A stretch of 49,258 nucleotides of DNA from Clostridia bacterium (GCA_017433405.1 JAFRHH010000081.1:1-49258); one strand, 5' to 3'; counted from the first letter of the stretch, positions 17,008-26,371 are shown. The notes: generated from the sequence alone by a model not told the origin. A program made the numbers and translations.

Positions 17008-17523
17008 GATCTGTTCGAAGGGATAAACCTCTCCGAAGGTATCCACCCGAATGGATTCCATCACCTGAGGCTCCAGGGGCTTGTCCGCCCCGTCCCGCGG
17101 CGTATTGACGATCGCCTCCGCCGCCTCCATGCCCTCGAGCACCTTTCCGAAAGCCGCGTATTGGCCGTCGAGATGCGGGCTGTCGCTGGTCATGATGAAA
17201 AACTGGCTTCCGGCGGAATCCATCGACATGCTCCTGGCCATGCTCAGGACGCCGTAGGTATGCTTCAGCGGGTTATCCACCCCGTTGGCCGTAAACTCGC
17301 CCCGGATACAGTACCCCGGACCGCCGTAGCCCATACCCTTCGGATCCCCGCCCTGGATCATGAAGCCGGGGATCACCCGGTGAAAGATCAGTCCATCGTA
17401 AAAGCCGCTGTTGGCCAGGGCTACGAAGTTCCCCACCGACTGGGGCGCAACCTCCGGATAGAGCTCGCCCTTCATCACCCCGCCGTTTTTCATCCGTATT
17501 ACAAAAACCGGATTCTTTGCCAT
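17005..17523 (-). CDS. Cyclophilin-type peptidyl-prolyl cis-trans isomerase
   Basis: A 172-residue cytosolic cyclophilin that catalyses proline isomerisation in folding proteins. Core motifs: [15 protein letters not shown] (catalytic Arg), [15 protein letters not shown] and [14 protein letters not shown]. No signal peptide or lipobox. I start it at ATG 17523 with GAGGAGG 5 nt away, instead of the ATG at 17553, which would add ten non-conserved residues and place the initiation inside a hairpin. A 140-nt leader runs from the promoter at 17671-17699 and ends in the hairpin at 17538-17553 next to the SD. It is monocistronic, with its own terminator. Confidence 0.95.
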   Translation of the reverse strand: MAKNPVFVIRMKNGGVMKGELYPEVAPQSVGNFVALANSGFYDGLIFHRVIPGFMIQGGDPKGMGYGGPGYCIRGEFTANGVDNPLKHTYGVLSMARSMSMDSAGSQFFIMTSDSPHLDGQYAAFGKVLEGMEAAEAIVNTPRDGADKPLEPQVMESIRVDTFGEVYPFEQI

Positions 17524-17537
17524 CGTTTCCTCCTCTT

Positions 17538-17553
17538 GTGAACGTCCCTTCAC
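17538..17553 (-). repeat. SD-adjacent hairpin of the cyclophilin gene
   Basis: In mRNA sense GTGAAG-GGAC-GTTCAC: five base pairs with one G-G mismatch next to the loop, 2-3 nt upstream of the GAGGAGG SD. It is the most diverged member of the GTGAAC-N4-GTTCAC set. Confidence 0.6.
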
Positions 17554-17670
17554 GCTTTCGCTTGAACCTGAGAATCGCGCACGCGGGATCCCGTGCCCGG
17601 GGCTTCCGCCCGTTCTCGAGCGCTCCGAACCCCGCGCCGGAAAGCCGCTTTCGTCTCACGCAACGGACTT

Positions 17671-17699
17671 ATTTTATCAGGATTCCCCTTCCATGGCAA
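17671..17699 (-). promoter_or_regulatory. Promoter of the cyclophilin gene
   Basis: Minus strand: -35 TTGCCA (17699-17694), 17-nt spacer, -10 TAAAAT (17676-17671). It lies back-to-back with the GNAT promoter; the two -35 boxes are 5 bp apart. Confidence 0.75.
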
Positions 17700-17704
17700 G
17701 CTTT

Positions 17705-17733
17705 TTGACATTCCGCCCGTTTCCGACTATAAT
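17705..17733 (+). promoter_or_regulatory. Perfect-consensus promoter of the GNAT gene
   Basis: TTGACA (17705-17710), 17-nt spacer, TATAAT (17728-17733): full sigma-A consensus, about 80 nt upstream of the start codon. Confidence 0.92.
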
Positions 17734-17817
17734 GAGACGCTCCTGTACACGGGGCAAATCGCGCCGCGGGCGCTGTTTTTTCCCATTCCGACAGGCGATG
17801 AAAGGAGCTGGGCAGCC

Positions 17818-18621
17818 ATGAAGATCGTTCATCCCCCGCAGCCGGTCAACGGGCTGAATCCGGAGGACGTTTTCTATGCCATCGACGATCTGGGAACCCA
17901 GACCGGCTACGGCTTCATCCTCTATCAGCTGCAGCCCGGGCTGTATCCCGACTGCCCCGTGAACCTTTATTTCTCCATCGACGGGGACGCCGCTTCCCGA
18001 TACCTGCTCTTCGGCGCCCTGGTAGCCCGGGCCCGGATCCTGCAGAACGTCAACCCCCAGCTCCGGGCCCGGCTGTATACCAGCCTGTCCCCCACGGATA
18101 CGCAGATGAAGGAGTTCTATCTCCATAACGGCTTTGACTGCGAGGAGACGGATCAGATCCTGCAACTGACCATTCCCTTCGGGGACGGGCGGATTCCCAT
18201 GAGCTGCACCGTGGCGCCCACGCCGCTGAACACCTGGGACGAGCAGAACCACCTGATCTACCGGCTGCAGATGAACGAGATCACCTTCGTTGACATGAAC
18301 TATCTGGGAGCCCTGCGGCGGATGCCGCATTTCATGACCCTCGGGCTGTACCGCAACGCGGCGCTGATCGGCGAGACCATCATGGCCGGCCAGGGCAGCG
18401 ACTGCGAGCTGGTGGCGATCTATATCGAGCCCGGCAGCCGCCGCCAGGGCATGGGCCGGGCCCTTCTGCACCGGATGATGGCCATCATGGCGGCGGAGGG
18501 CGTCTCCCGGATCACCACCCGGATCATGAGCCGGAGCCTTCCCCAGCAGCACCTGATGAACGACTTTGGCGCCGCCCCCCTGGGCGTCAATATGATCTTT
18601 CCCGGGATGTATCTGAATTAG
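17818..18621 (+). CDS. Tandem GNAT-fold acetyltransferase
   Basis: A 267-residue protein. The C-terminal half is a clear GNAT domain with the acetyl-CoA loop RRQGMGRALLHRMMAI and preceding strand CELVAIYIEP. The N-terminal half looks like a degenerate GNAT unit (FYLHNGFDCEETDQ resembles the end of the fold). Tandem GNAT proteins are common in Firmicutes; the substrate cannot be told. I start it at ATG 17818 (AAAGGAG at 17801-17807, 10 nt away); the frame is open upstream to 17593 but that part contains the promoter. Served by its own perfect promoter; secD follows from a separate promoter. Confidence 0.85.
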   Translation: MKIVHPPQPVNGLNPEDVFYAIDDLGTQTGYGFILYQLQPGLYPDCPVNLYFSIDGDAASRYLLFGALVARARILQNVNPQLRARLYTSLSPTDTQMKEFYLHNGFDCEETDQILQLTIPFGDGRIPMSCTVAPTPLNTWDEQNHLIYRLQMNEITFVDMNYLGALRRMPHFMTLGLYRNAALIGETIMAGQGSDCELVAIYIEPGSRRQGMGRALLHRMMAIMAAEGVSRITTRIMSRSLPQQHLMNDFGAAPLGVNMIFPGMYLN

Positions 18622-18625
18622 TTCC

Positions 18626-18654
18626 TTGACGAACAAAAGGGGAAAGACTATAAT
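18626..18654 (+). promoter_or_regulatory. Near-perfect promoter of secD-secF
   Basis: TTGACG (18626-18631), 17-nt spacer, TATAAT (18649-18654), starting 5 nt after the GNAT stop and 36 nt before the secD start. Confidence 0.92.
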
Positions 18655-18689
18655 CAATTCATCTGTGTTCGAAGGAGGAAACGATCGAC

Positions 18690-20009
18690 ATGAAATCCAA
18701 CAGAAAGCGCGGGATGGGCAAAACCGGCTCCATCATCGCGCTGTGTGTGGTGCTGGTGCTGACGCTGGTCGCGGGCATCATCGGCGTCACCGGACTGAGC
18801 CTGCCGCCTCAGGGCCTGTACAAGGTGCTGAGCTGGCTGCCGACGACGAATTCCGCCGCCTGGCCGGAAAGCCTTCCCCTGGGACTGGATCTGCGGGGCG
18901 GTATGTATGTGGAATATTCCGGAAAGGCTCCGGAAGGCTCCACCGCCAATTTTGACGAGCTGATGAACGGAACCATGAGCATCATCCAGCAGCGGCTGAG
19001 CGACAAGGGCTTCAACGAGGCCAACGTTCAGCGCATCGGGACCGACGGCATCCGCGTCGAGATTCCTGACGTGCAGGACGATACGGTGCTGGATCTGATC
19101 GGAACCCCCGCCAAGCTGGAGTTTTACAACCCGGACGGCGAGGTGTTCATGACCGGCGACATGGTCAAGACCGCCCAGTACTACTACGCCGACGGCGATC
19201 ACCAGATCGCCTTCCAGCTGACGGACGAGGGCGCGAAGCTCTTCGGCGACGTGACCAGCGCCAGCATCGGCCGGACCATCGCCATTCATCTGGACGGGGA
19301 GCAGCTGATCGCCCCCACCGTCCAGAGCGCCATTACCAACGGCTCCGGCGTGATTAACGGCCTGGGCAGCGCCGAGCGCGCCACCACCATCGCCGCCAAG
19401 ATTCAGAGCGGCGCCCTGCCGCTGGAGCTGACTCAGCAGAAGGTGGACAAGGTTTCCGCCACCCTGGGGCAGGACGCGGTTTCCAGCTCCGTCCGGGCCG
19501 CCATCATCGGCATCCTGCTGATCATGCTGCTGATGATCGTCCGGTACCGGCTCAACGGCGTCATCGCCAGCTGGGCCCTGACCATCTACATCATCCTGCT
19601 GTTCATGCTGATCGCCGTCTTCCGGATTCAGCTGACGCTGCCGGGCCTGGCCGGCGTGGTGCTGGGCATCGGCATGGCGGTCGACGCCAACGTGATCATC
19701 TTTGAGCGCTTCAACGAGGAAGCCCGGAAGGGCCGTCCGGCCAGGGCTGCCGTCCGCGCCGGCTTCCGCAACGCCATGAGCGCCGTGCTGGACGCCAACG
19801 TGACCACCCTGATCGCCGCCGTCGTGCTGCTGATCTTCGGCACCGGCTCCATCCAGGGCTTCGCCAAGACGCTGCTGCTGGGCGTGGTGGTCTCCATGAT
19901 CACCGCCATCCTGATTACCCGCTTCCTGATGAACCGGTTCATCGGCGCGGGCGCCACCAGGATCAGCCTTTATACCAAAGTGTCCGCTGAAAAGGAGGTG
20001 GAGGCGTAA
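18690..20009 (+). CDS. secD: Protein translocase subunit SecD
   Basis: A 439-residue RND-type membrane protein that works with SecF to pull translocating proteins outward using the proton gradient. TM1 is at about 12-33; the signature LGLDLRGGMYVEY follows; the extracytoplasmic P1 region is short compared with E. coli SecD, as usual in Gram-positives. The C-terminal five-helix bundle contains the conserved VDANVIIFERFNEE segment. Start ATG 18690 with AAGGAGG at 18672-18678. The stop overlaps the secF start (TAATG), and the end of the gene carries the secF SD (AAAGGAGGTGGAGG). Confidence 0.97.
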   Translation: MKSNRKRGMGKTGSIIALCVVLVLTLVAGIIGVTGLSLPPQGLYKVLSWLPTTNSAAWPESLPLGLDLRGGMYVEYSGKAPEGSTANFDELMNGTMSIIQQRLSDKGFNEANVQRIGTDGIRVEIPDVQDDTVLDLIGTPAKLEFYNPDGEVFMTGDMVKTAQYYYADGDHQIAFQLTDEGAKLFGDVTSASIGRTIAIHLDGEQLIAPTVQSAITNGSGVINGLGSAERATTIAAKIQSGALPLELTQQKVDKVSATLGQDAVSSSVRAAIIGILLIMLLMIVRYRLNGVIASWALTIYIILLFMLIAVFRIQLTLPGLAGVVLGIGMAVDANVIIFERFNEEARKGRPARAAVRAGFRNAMSAVLDANVTTLIAAVVLLIFGTGSIQGFAKTLLLGVVVSMITAILITRFLMNRFIGAGATRISLYTKVSAEKEVEA

Positions 20010-20899
20010 TGGTGATCAAAAACCGTTCCAGAATCTGCCTTTGCATCAGCTGCGCCATCATCGTCATCGCGCTGATTATGACCATCTTCGGTCACGGGAT
20101 TAACCTGGGCATCGACTTCGAGGGCGGCCTGAGCATGCAGTATGATCTGAAGGCTGCCGTCGCCAAGGGCGACGTGGAAGCGGTCCTGAACGGCATGGAG
20201 GTCAGCTCCTATACCGTCACCGTCCAGGGCGCCTCCGGCAACGAGGTCAACATCCGCATCAAGGACGTCGCCAAGGACGATATCCAGAAGGTGCAGGAAA
20301 CCTTTGAAACCGGGATTAAGGAAAAGTATCCGGAAGCCGTATCCATCGGCGACGTCAACTACGTCGGCCCCGTCGCCGGCGCGACCCTGATCCGCAACGC
20401 CGTCATCAGCGTGCTGCTGGCCACCGTGCTGATGCTGATCTACATCGCCATCCGCTTCGACTTCAACAGCGGCCTGTCCGCCGTCTTCGGGCTGGTGCAC
20501 GACGTGCTGATCATGCTGAGCTTCATGGTGATCTTCCGCAGCTTTATCCAGATGAACTCCAGCTTCATCGCCGCGGCCCTGACCATCGTCGGCTACAGCA
20601 TCAACAACACCATCGTGATCTTCGACCGGATCCGGGAGAACGCGAAGAAGCAGCCCACCGCCCCCCGGGAGGAAATTACCAACCTTTCCATCCGGGAAAG
20701 CCTGGGCCGCACCATCTGCACCACGGTAACCACCCTGATCACCATCGTCGCCCTCTGCATCCTGGGCGTTCCCTCCATCCGGGAGTTCGCGCTGCCCATC
20801 ATCATCGGTATCCTGTCCGGCGTCTACAGCGCCAACATGATCAACGGTTACGTCTGGGCCTTCCTCGAGGAGAAGCGCCGGACCAAGAAAAAAGCCTGA
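20009..20899 (+). CDS. secF: Protein translocase subunit SecF
   Basis: A 296-residue partner of SecD with six predicted membrane helices. It shows the N-terminal NLGIDFEGGLSMQY motif, then the GPVAGATLIRNAVIS turn and the conserved VGYSINNTIVIFDRIREN segment equivalent to the SecD helix bundle. Its ATG (20009) overlaps the secD stop by one base, so the two are translated together in equal amounts. A terminator follows 16 nt after the stop; yajC is not present nearby. Confidence 0.97.
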   Translation: MVIKNRSRICLCISCAIIVIALIMTIFGHGINLGIDFEGGLSMQYDLKAAVAKGDVEAVLNGMEVSSYTVTVQGASGNEVNIRIKDVAKDDIQKVQETFETGIKEKYPEAVSIGDVNYVGPVAGATLIRNAVISVLLATVLMLIYIAIRFDFNSGLSAVFGLVHDVLIMLSFMVIFRSFIQMNSSFIAAALTIVGYSINNTIVIFDRIRENAKKQPTAPREEITNLSIRESLGRTICTTVTTLITIVALCILGVPSIREFALPIIIGILSGVYSANMINGYVWAFLEEKRRTKKKA

Positions 20900-20915
20900 T
20901 TCCTGCGTTTTACGG

Positions 20916-20957
20916 AAAGAGGGGCGTGCCGGAAGGCACGGCCCCTCTTTGGATTTT
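20916..20957 (+). terminator. Terminator after secF
   Basis: Stem AAAGAGGGGC-GTGCC with GGCAC-G-GCCCCTCTTT (20916-20950), loop GGAA, one bulged base, followed by a mixed T run (GGATTTTG). Confidence 0.88.
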
Positions 20958-20973
20958 GTGAGCTGACGTTCAC
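20958..20973 (+). repeat. SD-adjacent hairpin of recJ
   Basis: GTGAGC-TGAC-GTTCAC, a 6-bp stem with one G-U pair. GGAGG of the recJ SD begins directly at its 3' side (20974). Confidence 0.7.
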
Positions 20974-20986
20974 GGAGGTGGGCCGC

Positions 20987-22960
20987 ATGCGATTTATCCA
21001 GCGAAAGGGCGCGGAGGAGAAGGCCCTGGGCCGCCTGGAGCCCTGGTTTTCCGCCCTGCTCCGGGCCCGGGGGATCGATACGGAGGAGAAGGTGGAAGCC
21101 TTCCTGAACCCCGGGCCGGAGGACTTTCACGACCCTTTTCTGCTCGAGGGCATGGCGGAAACCGTCCGCCTCCTGAAGGAGGCCGCCGGGCGGGGAGATC
21201 CCATCCTGATCTGGGGGGACTACGACGCCGACGGCGTCTGCGCCGCCTCCCTGCTGCTGCAAACCCTCCGGGAGACCGGCGCGAAGGCCGGGGTCTTTCT
21301 TCCCAGCCGTCACCGGGACGGCTACGGCCTGAACCGGGATCGGATCGCGGAGATGGCGGGGGATTTCCGGCTGCTGATCACCGTTGACTGCGGAATCAGC
21401 GGCGCTGAGGAGGTGCGGCTGGCCCAGCGCCTCGGCCTGCGGGTCATCGTCACGGATCATCATGAGCTGCCGGAAACCCTGCCCCCCGCCGACGCGGTCA
21501 TGGACCCGCTGATCGGAAGCTACCCCTGTCCCCGGCTCTGCGGCGCCGGGGTCGCCTGGAAGATCGCCCAGGCGCTGCTGGGGACGGAAGGCGCCCGAAA
21601 GCACCTGGATCTGGCCGCCCTGGCCACCGTGGCGGATCTGGTTCCCCTGACGGGGGAAAACCGGGTCATCGTCCGGGAGGGGCTGAAGGTCATGGCGGAA
21701 ACCCGGCGGCCGGGGCTGAGGGCGCTGATGGCCTCCGCCGGCATCCGGGGCCTGCCCCGGAGCGAGGATCTCGCCTTCCGGCTGGGGCCCCGGATCAACG
21801 CCGCCGGACGCATGGGGGACGCGGATCCCGCCCTGCGGCTTCTGACCACCGACAGCGAGGAGGAGGGCCAGGCCCTGGCCGCCTTCCTGGAAAAAAACAA
21901 CGCCCTCCGCCAGGGGGAGGAAGCCCGGATTCAGCAGGAGGCCCTCGAGGCGATCCTCCGGGAGGGGGATCCGGAATCGGCGCCGGTGCTCATCGCCCTG
22001 GGCGACGCCTGGAACCCCGGCCTCATCGGCCTGGCCGCGGGGAAAATCTGCCAGCGGTACCACCGGCCCGCCATCGTGCTGACCCGGAAGGACGAATTCG
22101 CCGTCGGCAGCTGCCGCTCCATTCCCGGCATTCCGATCTTCAGCCTGCTTCAGGCGTGCGGCGATCTGCTGATCCGCTGCGGCGGCCATGCCCAGGCGGC
22201 AGGGCTGACGATGGATCCGGAAAAGCTGCCCGCCTTTCGGCAGCGGCTCTCCGGCCTGATCCGGGAGGGCTTTGACCCGGGTCTTTTCGTGCCGGCGGCG
22301 GAATACGATCTGCGTCTGCCCTTCGGAAGCTGGACCGCGGACCGGCTGGCCATGCTGGAAGCGCTGGAACCGACGGGCCTCGGCAACCCGGCCCCCTCCT
22401 TCCTGCTGGCCGGCGCCGCCCGCCAGTCCGCCCGGAGGGTCGGCCGGGACGGCGCCCATCTGAAGCTGACCCTGGCCGAGGAAGGGGGCGCCCTGATCGA
22501 CGGGATCGCCTTCGGCCACGGGGAGGAGGCGGAAGGCCTGGCTCCCCGGCTGGATGTGATCTACCATCCCGTCCGGAACGACTTCGGCGGCCGCGTCCGC
22601 ATCGAAGCCCAGGCGGAAGCCCTGCGGGAGGCCTGCCCCGATCCGACGCTGCTTTCCCTCGAGGGGCAGGAGGAGGGGCTCAGGCTGATCCGGCAGCGGA
22701 CCCTGACGGACGAGGAGCTGCGGAGCGTCTACCGGCTGCTTCGGGCGAAACAATTCCCCTCCGCGGAGGCGCTCGCGGAGGCCGCCGGCTTTTCCCGGGA
22801 ACAGATTCTGACAGCGCTGACGGCCTTTTCCGACACGCGGCTTATCCGGTGGACGGTGGAGCCCTTCTCCGTCACCCTGCTTAAGGCGGAGCGCTGCAAA
22901 ATGTCGGACAGCCCGCTGATCCGCTACCTCCGGAGCTTTACCGGAAACGGATTTTCCTGA
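20987..22960 (+). CDS. recJ: Single-stranded-DNA 5'-3' exonuclease RecJ
   Basis: A 657-residue DHH-family exonuclease for recombination and base-excision repair. Metal-binding motifs: GDYDADG (D78, D80, D82), SRHRDGYG (H109), VDCG (D134), TDHHE (D157-H158-H159); the DHHA1 domain has GGHAQAAGLTM, and an OB-like region follows. The C-terminal 90 residues form a small helical domain of unclear role; the protein is shorter than B. subtilis RecJ (about 786). I start it at ATG 20987 with GGAGGTG 6 nt upstream; a GTG at 20978 would overlap that SD. relA follows 82 nt later, a common neighbour. Confidence 0.94.
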   Translation: MRFIQRKGAEEKALGRLEPWFSALLRARGIDTEEKVEAFLNPGPEDFHDPFLLEGMAETVRLLKEAAGRGDPILIWGDYDADGVCAASLLLQTLRETGAKAGVFLPSRHRDGYGLNRDRIAEMAGDFRLLITVDCGISGAEEVRLAQRLGLRVIVTDHHELPETLPPADAVMDPLIGSYPCPRLCGAGVAWKIAQALLGTEGARKHLDLAALATVADLVPLTGENRVIVREGLKVMAETRRPGLRALMASAGIRGLPRSEDLAFRLGPRINAAGRMGDADPALRLLTTDSEEEGQALAAFLEKNNALRQGEEARIQQEALEAILREGDPESAPVLIALGDAWNPGLIGLAAGKICQRYHRPAIVLTRKDEFAVGSCRSIPGIPIFSLLQACGDLLIRCGGHAQAAGLTMDPEKLPAFRQRLSGLIREGFDPGLFVPAAEYDLRLPFGSWTADRLAMLEALEPTGLGNPAPSFLLAGAARQSARRVGRDGAHLKLTLAEEGGALIDGIAFGHGEEAEGLAPRLDVIYHPVRNDFGGRVRIEAQAEALREACPDPTLLSLEGQEEGLRLIRQRTLTDEELRSVYRLLRAKQFPSAEALAEAAGFSREQILTALTAFSDTRLIRWTVEPFSVTLLKAERCKMSDSPLIRYLRSFTGNGFS

Positions 22961-23042
22961 GGCGGGCGGAAGGAAAACCGCGGGCGGCCGCCGAACCATA
23001 AAGCATTCCCACGAGACGATTTTACAGAAAGGAGGGCTTTCC

Positions 23043-25247
23043 ATGGCGTTTTCTTCCTATGAACCGATGCCCCTGGATCAGATGCTGAACCGGATCCAGA
23101 AATATCATCCCGGCGACGGCTACAAGCTGGTCGAAAAGGCCTGGAAGTTCGCCGAGAAGGCCCACGCGGGCCAGGTTCGCAAGTCCGGGGAGCCCTATTT
23201 TACCCATCCCTGCCTGGTAGCCAGCATCCTGACGGATCTGATGATCGATCCCCCAACCATCGCCGCCGGCCTTCTCCACGACACGGTGGAGGACTGCGAG
23301 GGCGTCACCCCGGAGATCATCCGCGCCGAGTTTGGCCAGGAGGTCGCCGATCTGGTGGACGGCGTGACCAAGCTGAACAAGCTGGACTTCGCCAACCGGG
23401 AGGAGGCCCAGGCGGAATCCCTCCGGAAGATGATCCTCGCCATGAGCCGGGATATCCGGGTGGTGCTGATCAAGCTGGCCGACCGGCTCCACAACATGCG
23501 GACCCTGAAGTATCAGCCGGAAGACCGCCGGGTCGCCATCGCCCGGGAAACCCTGGATATCTACGCGCCCCTGGCTCACCGGCTCGGGGTCTATGCCCTG
23601 AAGCAGGAGCTGGAGGATCTTTCCCTGAAATACATCGATCCCGAGGGCTATAACCGGATCGTTCACCTGGTCGGCATGAAGCGGGCGGAGCGGGAGGAAA
23701 GCATCCGCCTGGTCATCGACGAGCTCAGCGAGCGCCTGGATCAGCAGGGGATTCATTTTGACATCGACGGGCGCAGCAAGCATTTCTATTCCATCTACCG
23801 CAAGATGATCCTTCAGCAGAAATCCTTCGACCAGATCTATGACCTGATCGCCATCCGGGTGATCGTCGATACGATTCCGGACTGCTATACGGTGCTGGGG
23901 ATCGTACATACCCTCTGGAACCAGGTGCCCGGCCGGTTCAAGGATTATATCAGCGTGCCGAAGGCCAATATGTATCAGAGCCTGCATACCACCGTCGTCG
24001 GCGGGCGGAAGATTCCCTTCCCCTTCGAGGTTCAGATCCGGACCTGGGAGATGCACCGGGTCGCGGAATACGGCATCGCTGCCCACTGGCGCTACAAGGA
24101 AGGCGCCGCCAAGGAGGACAACCTGGACCACAAGCTCTACTGGGTCCGCCAGATGCTGGACTGGCAGACGGAGACCCGGGACAGCCAGGAATTCCTCGAT
24201 ACCCTGAAAACCGATCTCTTCTCCGAGGAGGTTTTCCTCTTTACCCCCAAGGGCGACGTCATCTCCATGCCCAAGGGCGCCACGCCCCTGGACTTCGCCT
24301 ACCGGGTTCATTCCGCCGTCGGCAACCAGTGCGTCGGCGCGAAGGTGAACGGGAAGATCGTTCCCCTGGATACGACCCTGGCCACCGGCGACCGGGTCGA
24401 GATTCTGACCTCCCCCTCCTCCAAGGGGCCGGGAACCGACTGGCTCCGGATCTGCAAGACCCCTCAGGCCAAGGCCAAGATCCGCCAGTTCCTGAAGAAA
24501 GCGCTGAAGGAGGAAAACATCGAGCTGGGCCGGAGCATGGTGGAGCGGGAATGCGCCCACCGCAGCGTCCGCCTCCCGGATCTGATGAAGCCGGAGCTGA
24601 CGGAGCCCCTCCTGAAAAAATACGGCTTTACGGAGATGAACGATATCTTCGGATCCGTCGGCTACGGCGGCATGTCCGCCACCTATGTGGTCTCCCGGCT
24701 GATCGAGGAGCAGAAAGCCCACGAGGCCCCCGCTCCGATCCACGTGCCCCAGCAGCTGTCTGAGGAGGAGCGGCTCAAGGCTCACCGGGCTCATCACGGC
24801 ATCGTGCTGACCGGCAGCGAGGATCTGGATATCCCCGTGCGCTTCGCGAAATGCTGCAGCCCCGTTCCCGGGGATGAAATCGTCGGCTATATTACACGGG
24901 GCCGGGGGGTGACCGTCCATAAGGCGGAATGCGTCAACGCGGCCGCCGGGGAATCGGAGCGGCGGATCTCCGTCGAATGGGCCTCCGCCAGCGAGGACAA
25001 CACCTTCTACGGCAGTATCACCATCCTGGCCTACGACCGGGTTAACATGCTCGGGGAAATCGCCACGATCATCGGTCAGCACAACGTTTCCATCCGGGCC
25101 GCCTCCATCCAGACCGACGACCGGACCCGGGTTTCCACCCTGCGTCTGACCCTGGAGGTCCACAGCCGGGAGGAGATGGACCATGTCATCGCCGCCATCC
25201 GCAACAAAACCGACGTCCTGGACGTCTACCGCGCGACGGGGAGCTGA
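23043..25247 (+). CDS. relA: Bifunctional (p)ppGpp synthetase/hydrolase Rel
   Basis: A 734-residue long RSH enzyme that makes and degrades the alarmone (p)ppGpp. Hydrolase domain: HD motif H55, H79-D80 with TVED. Synthetase domain: YSIYRK, GRFKDYISVPKANMYQSLH (RxKD type, as in bifunctional Rel) and EVQIRT. Then TGS (MPKGATPLDFAYRVH), a helical region, the zinc-finger domain with CC (FAKCCSPVPGDEIVGYIT) and a C-terminal ACT domain. Start ATG 23043 with AAAGGAGG. The last 22 bp overlap the convergent nagA gene. dtd, a frequent partner, is absent. Confidence 0.96.
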   Translation: MAFSSYEPMPLDQMLNRIQKYHPGDGYKLVEKAWKFAEKAHAGQVRKSGEPYFTHPCLVASILTDLMIDPPTIAAGLLHDTVEDCEGVTPEIIRAEFGQEVADLVDGVTKLNKLDFANREEAQAESLRKMILAMSRDIRVVLIKLADRLHNMRTLKYQPEDRRVAIARETLDIYAPLAHRLGVYALKQELEDLSLKYIDPEGYNRIVHLVGMKRAEREESIRLVIDELSERLDQQGIHFDIDGRSKHFYSIYRKMILQQKSFDQIYDLIAIRVIVDTIPDCYTVLGIVHTLWNQVPGRFKDYISVPKANMYQSLHTTVVGGRKIPFPFEVQIRTWEMHRVAEYGIAAHWRYKEGAAKEDNLDHKLYWVRQMLDWQTETRDSQEFLDTLKTDLFSEEVFLFTPKGDVISMPKGATPLDFAYRVHSAVGNQCVGAKVNGKIVPLDTTLATGDRVEILTSPSSKGPGTDWLRICKTPQAKAKIRQFLKKALKEENIELGRSMVERECAHRSVRLPDLMKPELTEPLLKKYGFTEMNDIFGSVGYGGMSATYVVSRLIEEQKAHEAPAPIHVPQQLSEEERLKAHRAHHGIVLTGSEDLDIPVRFAKCCSPVPGDEIVGYITRGRGVTVHKAECVNAAAGESERRISVEWASASEDNTFYGSITILAYDRVNMLGEIATIIGQHNVSIRAASIQTDDRTRVSTLRLTLEVHSREEMDHVIAAIRNKTDVLDVYRATGS

Positions 25248-26371
25248 TCTTCCCGAATGATTTCCTTCATCTCCCATTTCGGACTCCACCGGGTCAGCGG
25301 CAGCGGGCTTCCCGGGATCAGCCGGCCGCAGACCGCCTCCCCCACCGAGGCCGCCGGCGTTTCCGTTACCATGGCGCAGGCCGTCTCCGGCGGGATCCCG
25401 AAGCGGCGGATCAGGTTCCCCAGCGCCTCCTTCATGGTCAGCACCGAGCCAGCCAGGGTCCCGTCCCGCAGCCGGGCTTCCCCGCCCCGGACGACCACCT
25501 CCTGGCCCCCCAGCTGATAGATGCCCTCCGGCATGCCGGCCGCCTCCATGGCATCCGTTACCGCCAGCACCCGGCCCGCTCCCGCGGCCCGGACCGCCAG
25601 GCGGATGATGTCCGGATGCAGATGAATGCCGTCGCAGATCAGCTCGCAGAAGAACCGGTCATCCGTCAGCGCCGCCCCCGGAACCCCCGGCTCCCGATGA
25701 TGCAGCGGGGTCTGGGCGTTGAACAGGTGGGTCACATGATCCGCCCCCCAGTCCCCGGCCCGGTGAACCGTCGCCCCGTCGGCGGCGGTATGCCCCAGGG
25801 AGACCCGGACCCCCGCGGCCCGGGCCTTCCGGATGAAGGCCTCGCTGCCCGCCAGCTCCGGAGCCACCGTGATCAGCCGGACGGATTCCGGCCTTCCGCC
25901 GGTCATTTCCAGAAAGCTTTCCCATGCCGGCAGCCGGAAGCATTCCTTCCGCTGCGCCCCGGCCCTCGCGGGACTCAGGAAGGGGGCTTCCATATGCGCC
26001 CCCAGCACGCGGGCACCCTCCGGCTCCGGCCGGTCCATCACCGCCTGAATCCCCCGGAGGGCCCGGGCCGTTTCCTCCGGGGAGGCGCTCATCGTCGTCG
26101 GGCAGAAGGCGGCCACGCCCTCGGCGAAAAGGCTCCGGCTCATGGCCCGGACCGCTTCCTCCCCCGCCATCGTATCCCGGCCCCGGAAGGCATGGATATG
26201 CACGTCCACAAAGCCCGGCAGAACCGTATCCCCTTCCGCGTCCAGGATCCTTTCCCCGGCCCGGGGAGAAAGCTCCCGGCCCGTTTCCGTGACCCGGCCC
26301 CCGCCGGTCCGGATCCGCCCCTTCTCTTCAAATCCCTTTCCGTTCCAGACGTTCGCGTTTACGATCAGCAT
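25226..26371 (-). CDS. nagA: N-acetylglucosamine-6-phosphate deacetylase
   Basis: A 381-residue amidohydrolase that releases acetate from GlcNAc-6-phosphate, feeding amino sugars to glycolysis or back to wall synthesis. Metal and catalytic residues are visible: H58-x-H60 (VDVHIHA), E128 (AHMEAPF, usually HLEGPF), H194 (LGHTAAD), H215 (THLFNAQTPLHHR) and D273 (VTDAMEA). Start ATG 26371 with a weak AAGGGG SD. nagB is not adjacent. Upstream are two near-identical -10-bearing repeats (26404-26510). The 3' end overlaps relA by 22 bp on the opposite strand. Confidence 0.92.
   Translation of the reverse strand: MLIVNANVWNGKGFEEKGRIRTGGGRVTETGRELSPRAGERILDAEGDTVLPGFVDVHIHAFRGRDTMAGEEAVRAMSRSLFAEGVAAFCPTTMSASPEETARALRGIQAVMDRPEPEGARVLGAHMEAPFLSPARAGAQRKECFRLPAWESFLEMTGGRPESVRLITVAPELAGSEAFIRKARAAGVRVSLGHTAADGATVHRAGDWGADHVTHLFNAQTPLHHREPGVPGAALTDDRFFCELICDGIHLHPDIIRLAVRAAGAGRVLAVTDAMEAAGMPEGIYQLGGQEVVVRGGEARLRDGTLAGSVLTMKEALGNLIRRFGIPPETACAMVTETPAASVGEAVCGRLIPGSPLPLTRWSPKWEMKEIIREDQLPVAR

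Noticed and set aside
17593-17817. N-terminal extension of the GNAT protein
   Set aside because: The frame is open but includes the consensus promoter; the SD and ATG at 17818 give a better start.
19970-25289. Two long minus-strand frames (1024 and 755 codons) opposite secF-recJ and relA
   Set aside because: Mirror frames of well-supported genes; no recognisable domain or initiation site.
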